Source: Streptomyces stelliscabiei (lineage in GTDB: Bacteria > Actinomycetota > Actinomycetes > Streptomycetales > Streptomycetaceae). From it: a stretch of 64,000 nucleotides of DNA. The stretch spans positions 3,162,001 through 3,226,000 of the forward strand of contig NZ_JADBGF010000001.1 of assembly GCF_014873495.1 (NCBI RefSeq), written 5' to 3'. Both the position numbers and the translations under genes were made by a program. Within the stretch, counting starts at the first letter, position 1, and every line of letters starts with the position of its first letter. Below are positions 61,720 through 64,000 of this stretch, in pieces. The notes under the pieces are model-generated. The model was not told the origin of the DNA, made no database searches, and was given only the letters and a program-made list of their open reading frames with translations.

Positions 61720-61840
61720 CCGGCGTCCGCCGACGGCGCCATCACCGAGATCGGTCTGCCGGTCACGGCCTCTCAGCTCAGTCATCGAAAGCGACGAGCC
61801 CATACAAGATCGTCCCAGGTTCCTTCCCGGACGGGTCTGC

Positions 61841-61978
61841 ACGGTGGCCGGCGGCGAACTGGCCACGGCGATCCACGACCGCCTCCTGCACCACTGCGAG
61901 GTCGTCCCGATCAACGGCAACAGCTACCGGCTCAAGAACCGCCTCCAGGTCATCGAGCGGGACACCGACGTGGCCTGA
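61841..61978 (+). pseudogene. IstB C-terminal remnant (IS21-family)
   Basis: A short frame ending at TGA 61976-61978 reads GGELATAIHDRLLHHCEVVP then INGNSYRLKNR, which matches the C-terminus of IS21-type IstB ATPases (DRLLHH, then NGxSYRLK). The ATPase motifs and the IstA partner are absent. It marks an old transposition event. Confidence 0.65.
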
Positions 61979-62540
61979 ACAGTGGCGCACATGACTTCGT
62001 ACTCGGTGGCGCACTCAGACGAGTACGCGGACACCGTTCCCGGGGGCGGCTCGCCGACCGAGCTGAACGCGATGGTCGACCGCTGGGACGAGGAGGACGA
62101 CGCCCGCCGGATCCGCTACCGGCCGTTGGTTGCACGTTCAAATCCGGCCCGAGCCGACCCCGCCTCCGACATGCACGGGCGCCCGGCCCCGACTGCTTCT
62201 CGAACGTCTGGCGGGGCCACGTCGGGCCGGAGAGGCGTGGGCGGCTCGGAGTGGGAAAGCCACCGGGCGGGGTCGGATCTCGCCGACACCTCCCGCAGTC
62301 CGGGGCAGCCACCGCGGTCCAAACTCGCCGACAGAGTGGCGTCGACCACCATCTGCAGCGCCAGGTGAGTACGTCCTGGTTGGCGCGTGGGCAAGTATTG
62401 CTCTCGTGCTTGGCGCGTGCCGCGCCGACGATGTGTACGCCTCGGCCTTCCTGCCGGGGTCCCCGAGCCTGCGGCGCTTGGTGATGAACACCGGCGGTGC
62501 CTCCCCCCGCACACCGTCAGTGGCGCACGCAACGGGGTGG
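61979..62540. other. Intergenic or degraded region
   Basis: No supported gene. A frame at 61991 (MTSYSVAHSDEYADTVPGGG) may be a decayed coding fragment. A T-arm-like GTTCAAATC at 62129-62137 was considered as an attachment-site relic but does not fold. Confidence 0.35.
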
Positions 62541-62584
62541 GCGGGGGCGGACCGCGGCTGTGCGCAGCCGCGGTCCGCCCCCGC
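62541..62584. terminator. Strong 20-bp stem-loop
   Basis: Left arm 62541-62560 and right arm 62565-62584 pair perfectly around a TGCG loop. It ends 23 bases before the truncated secreted-protein gene, so it terminates upstream transcription. Confidence 0.75.
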
Positions 62585-62607
62585 AGTCGCTCAAGGGAGA
62601 GCACGAC

Positions 62608-62904
62608 GTGCGACGACTTATCCGCCTGAGCCTGGCCACAGGCGCGGTCACCGCACTCACGGGCGGCCTGCTCGCGATCGCCGAAAGGGGGTCGGCTGTG
62701 GTGCCGACATCGAGCCTGACCGCACCCGAACCCGCGCGGGCCCTCGCCGAGACCCCAGCCCCGCCGACCCCGGCCCCAACCCCAGCCCCGCCGACCCCGA
62801 CACCGGCCGGGGCCGACGCTGCGGCCAAGTACTACAGCCGGAGATCTTGGGGGTCGGTGATCGGTGGGGTCGGCTGGTGGTGTGCCCAGGCTCGTAGACG
62901 GTGA
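62608..62904 (+). pseudogene. Secreted protein N-terminus, truncated by the IS701-type element
   Basis: GTG 62608 is preceded by AAGGGAGAG. The protein begins MRRLIRLSLATGAVTALTGG and continues LLAIAERGSA, a typical Streptomyces signal peptide. A proline/alanine-rich linker follows (PAPPTPAPTPAPPTP) and the sequence then runs into the transposase end, where the frame closes at 62904. The mature domain is lost; FG-GAP or cell-wall proteins of Streptomyces often start this way. Confidence 0.5.
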
Positions 62905-64000
62905 GGGAGCGGGTCGCCGCGGCGGCGGTAGTGGCTGACGAGAGCTCGGGTCTGGTGGAGGCGGCGCCAGTACTCGCAGGCCAGGACGGTTTCGACGGGG
63001 TGGCGGGGGTTGAGGTGGGTGGCGGCGAGGCAGTGCCGGATGGTGTGAGCAGAGGGCCGCAGGAGTGGTCCGGGAGTCAGCCGGTGGCCTCGCTCCCGGC
63101 CGTGACCGGGGCTTTTCCCGGGGCGGACGGCTCCGGAGTGCCATCGCAGGCGGCTTCGGCTTCGGGGAATGCTGCGCGTTGAACGGCGAGGAAGGCGGTG
63201 GCCAGCATGCATGCGGTGACGTGCCGGTGCCAGGGGGTCCACTTGCGGACCTGGTACTGGGCGAAACCGACGAGCTGCTTGTTGAGCTCGTTGTCCTCTT
63301 CGATCTGCCAGCGGCGGCCAGCCCGGACGATGATCTCCGAGATGGTCGTGGTGGCGGGGGGGTGAACGAGGAAGTAGGCGATCTCGCGGTGGAGCTGTCC
63401 GTCCTTGCCGCGCCGGTTGGGGTGCGGGGATCTGCGCAGGACCATCCAGTGGCTTAAGTCTTCGGCGGGTGTCTCGTCCTTGACCTCGACGGCGAACGCG
63501 GTCCAGTCGTAGAGGCGTTCGCCTTTCGCGCCGAACCCGCAGGAACGGCGTTCCCACTGGTCACGAACCTTGACGTAGTGCAGGAGGTCGTCGGCGCGTT
63601 TCACGGCCGGCTGGCGGGGCTTGCCCGGCGGGCCGTCCAGAGGGAGGTCGACGGGGACGCCCAGGACGTAGGGCAGGGCGCGTTCGTGGCAGAAGGCCCG
63701 CAGCTGTGGATCACGGCCGTAGCCGGCATCGGCCAGCACCCAGGCGAAGGGGACCGCGGCGGCCAACGCGTCGGTCAGCATGGCGATGGCCAACTCGGGC
63801 TTGGTGGCGAAGGCGACGTCGTCGGGGACTCCGGCCTCACGGCATCGTTCCCGGTCAGAAGTCCACTCCTCGGGCAGGTAGAGGCGACGGTCGAGGAAAG
63901 CGTGCCCGCCGCCGGCCGCGTAGGTGAGCATGACCATGGTCTGGCAGTTGCGCACGTCCCCGGTCAGTCCGCAGTGCTGGAAGGCCACCCCGACCGATTT
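62832..64000 (-). pseudogene. IS701-family transposase, frameshifted and cut by the right edge
   Basis: The main frame (63077 to beyond 64000) encodes a DDE transposase of the IS701/DUF4338-type group: AFQHCGLTGDVRNCQTMVML, HAFLDRRLYLPEEWTSDRER, FAWVLADAGYGRDPQLRAF and RRWQIEEDNELNKQLVGFAQ. It closes at 63077. A second frame (to 62832) has the usual IS701 C-terminus, SAHTIRHCLAATHLN with a later SHYRRRGDPLPHRLRAW, so a frameshift lies near 63080-63130. The 5' end is outside the window. It may be an inactive copy or a sequencing error. Confidence 0.75.

Noticed and set aside
62129..62137. T-loop-like GTTCAAATC, possible tRNA 3' end or attachment site
   Set aside because: The flanking bases do not form the T stem or acceptor stem, and no upstream anticodon arm is present.

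Overview
The window looks like Streptomyces or a close relative. GC is very high, starts are often GTG or TTG, genes commonly overlap as ATGA, GTGA or TGATG, and the families are typically streptomycete (WhiB, DUF2637 Spd-like, MAB_1171c-like, DUF6177, DUF6507, DUF6907). Several mobile and broken genes and a lack of core-metabolic loci indicate accessory DNA: an integrative conjugative element, a plasmid or a chromosome arm. No CRISPR array, rRNA or convincing tRNA gene was seen.

Layout. 1-7470: conjugation and replication module on the minus strand (partial relaxase, MobC-like, DUF2637 spread protein, WhiB, DnaC/IstB-type loader, Rep-like protein) with a divergent XRE regulator. 7513-10427: amidohydrolase, MAB_1171c-type membrane protein and a frameshifted ImmA/IrrE protease. 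11067-11507: F420/FMN split-barrel protein. 11627-20526: a four-gene operon (XRE regulator, REase, DinG-like helicase, pPIWI-RE) that is a pPIWI-RE conflict/defence system. 20673-24895: two APH-fold kinases, two tiny coupled ORFs and a frameshifted ABC exporter, possibly a small peptide or natural-product locus. 25020-28508: LuxR regulator, glutamine-synthetase-like ligase and APC permease. 28583-30474: a gene split by an 884-bp IS5-family element.

31158-50457 is the most unusual region. Three paralogous regulators with a zinc ribbon plus XRE domain (two carrying long helical repeat domains) sit among APH kinases, HAD, DAAO, YdcF, HATPase and ITPase genes. The same stretch holds a small-protein/radical-SAM/radical-SAM/JmjC cluster (40657-44015), an archaeal-type AspRS, an RlmN/Cfr-like radical SAM enzyme, and remnants of SerRS and GluRS. 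Five promoters here share a palindromic operator, GTGATATCAC flanked at 4-nt distance by GTGAT half-sites, so the region may be one regulon.

50689-64000: hypothetical genes, then a type VII-type polymorphic toxin locus (DUF6507, a toxin with a PD-(D/E)XK-like tip, Imm49, DUF6177), a DUF6907 gene, helically phased AGGGACTT repeats, a Fic toxin with an excisionase-like partner, an IstB remnant, a truncated secreted protein and a frameshifted IS701-family transposase at the right edge. All identifications are by eye from sequence motifs; none was checked by database search.
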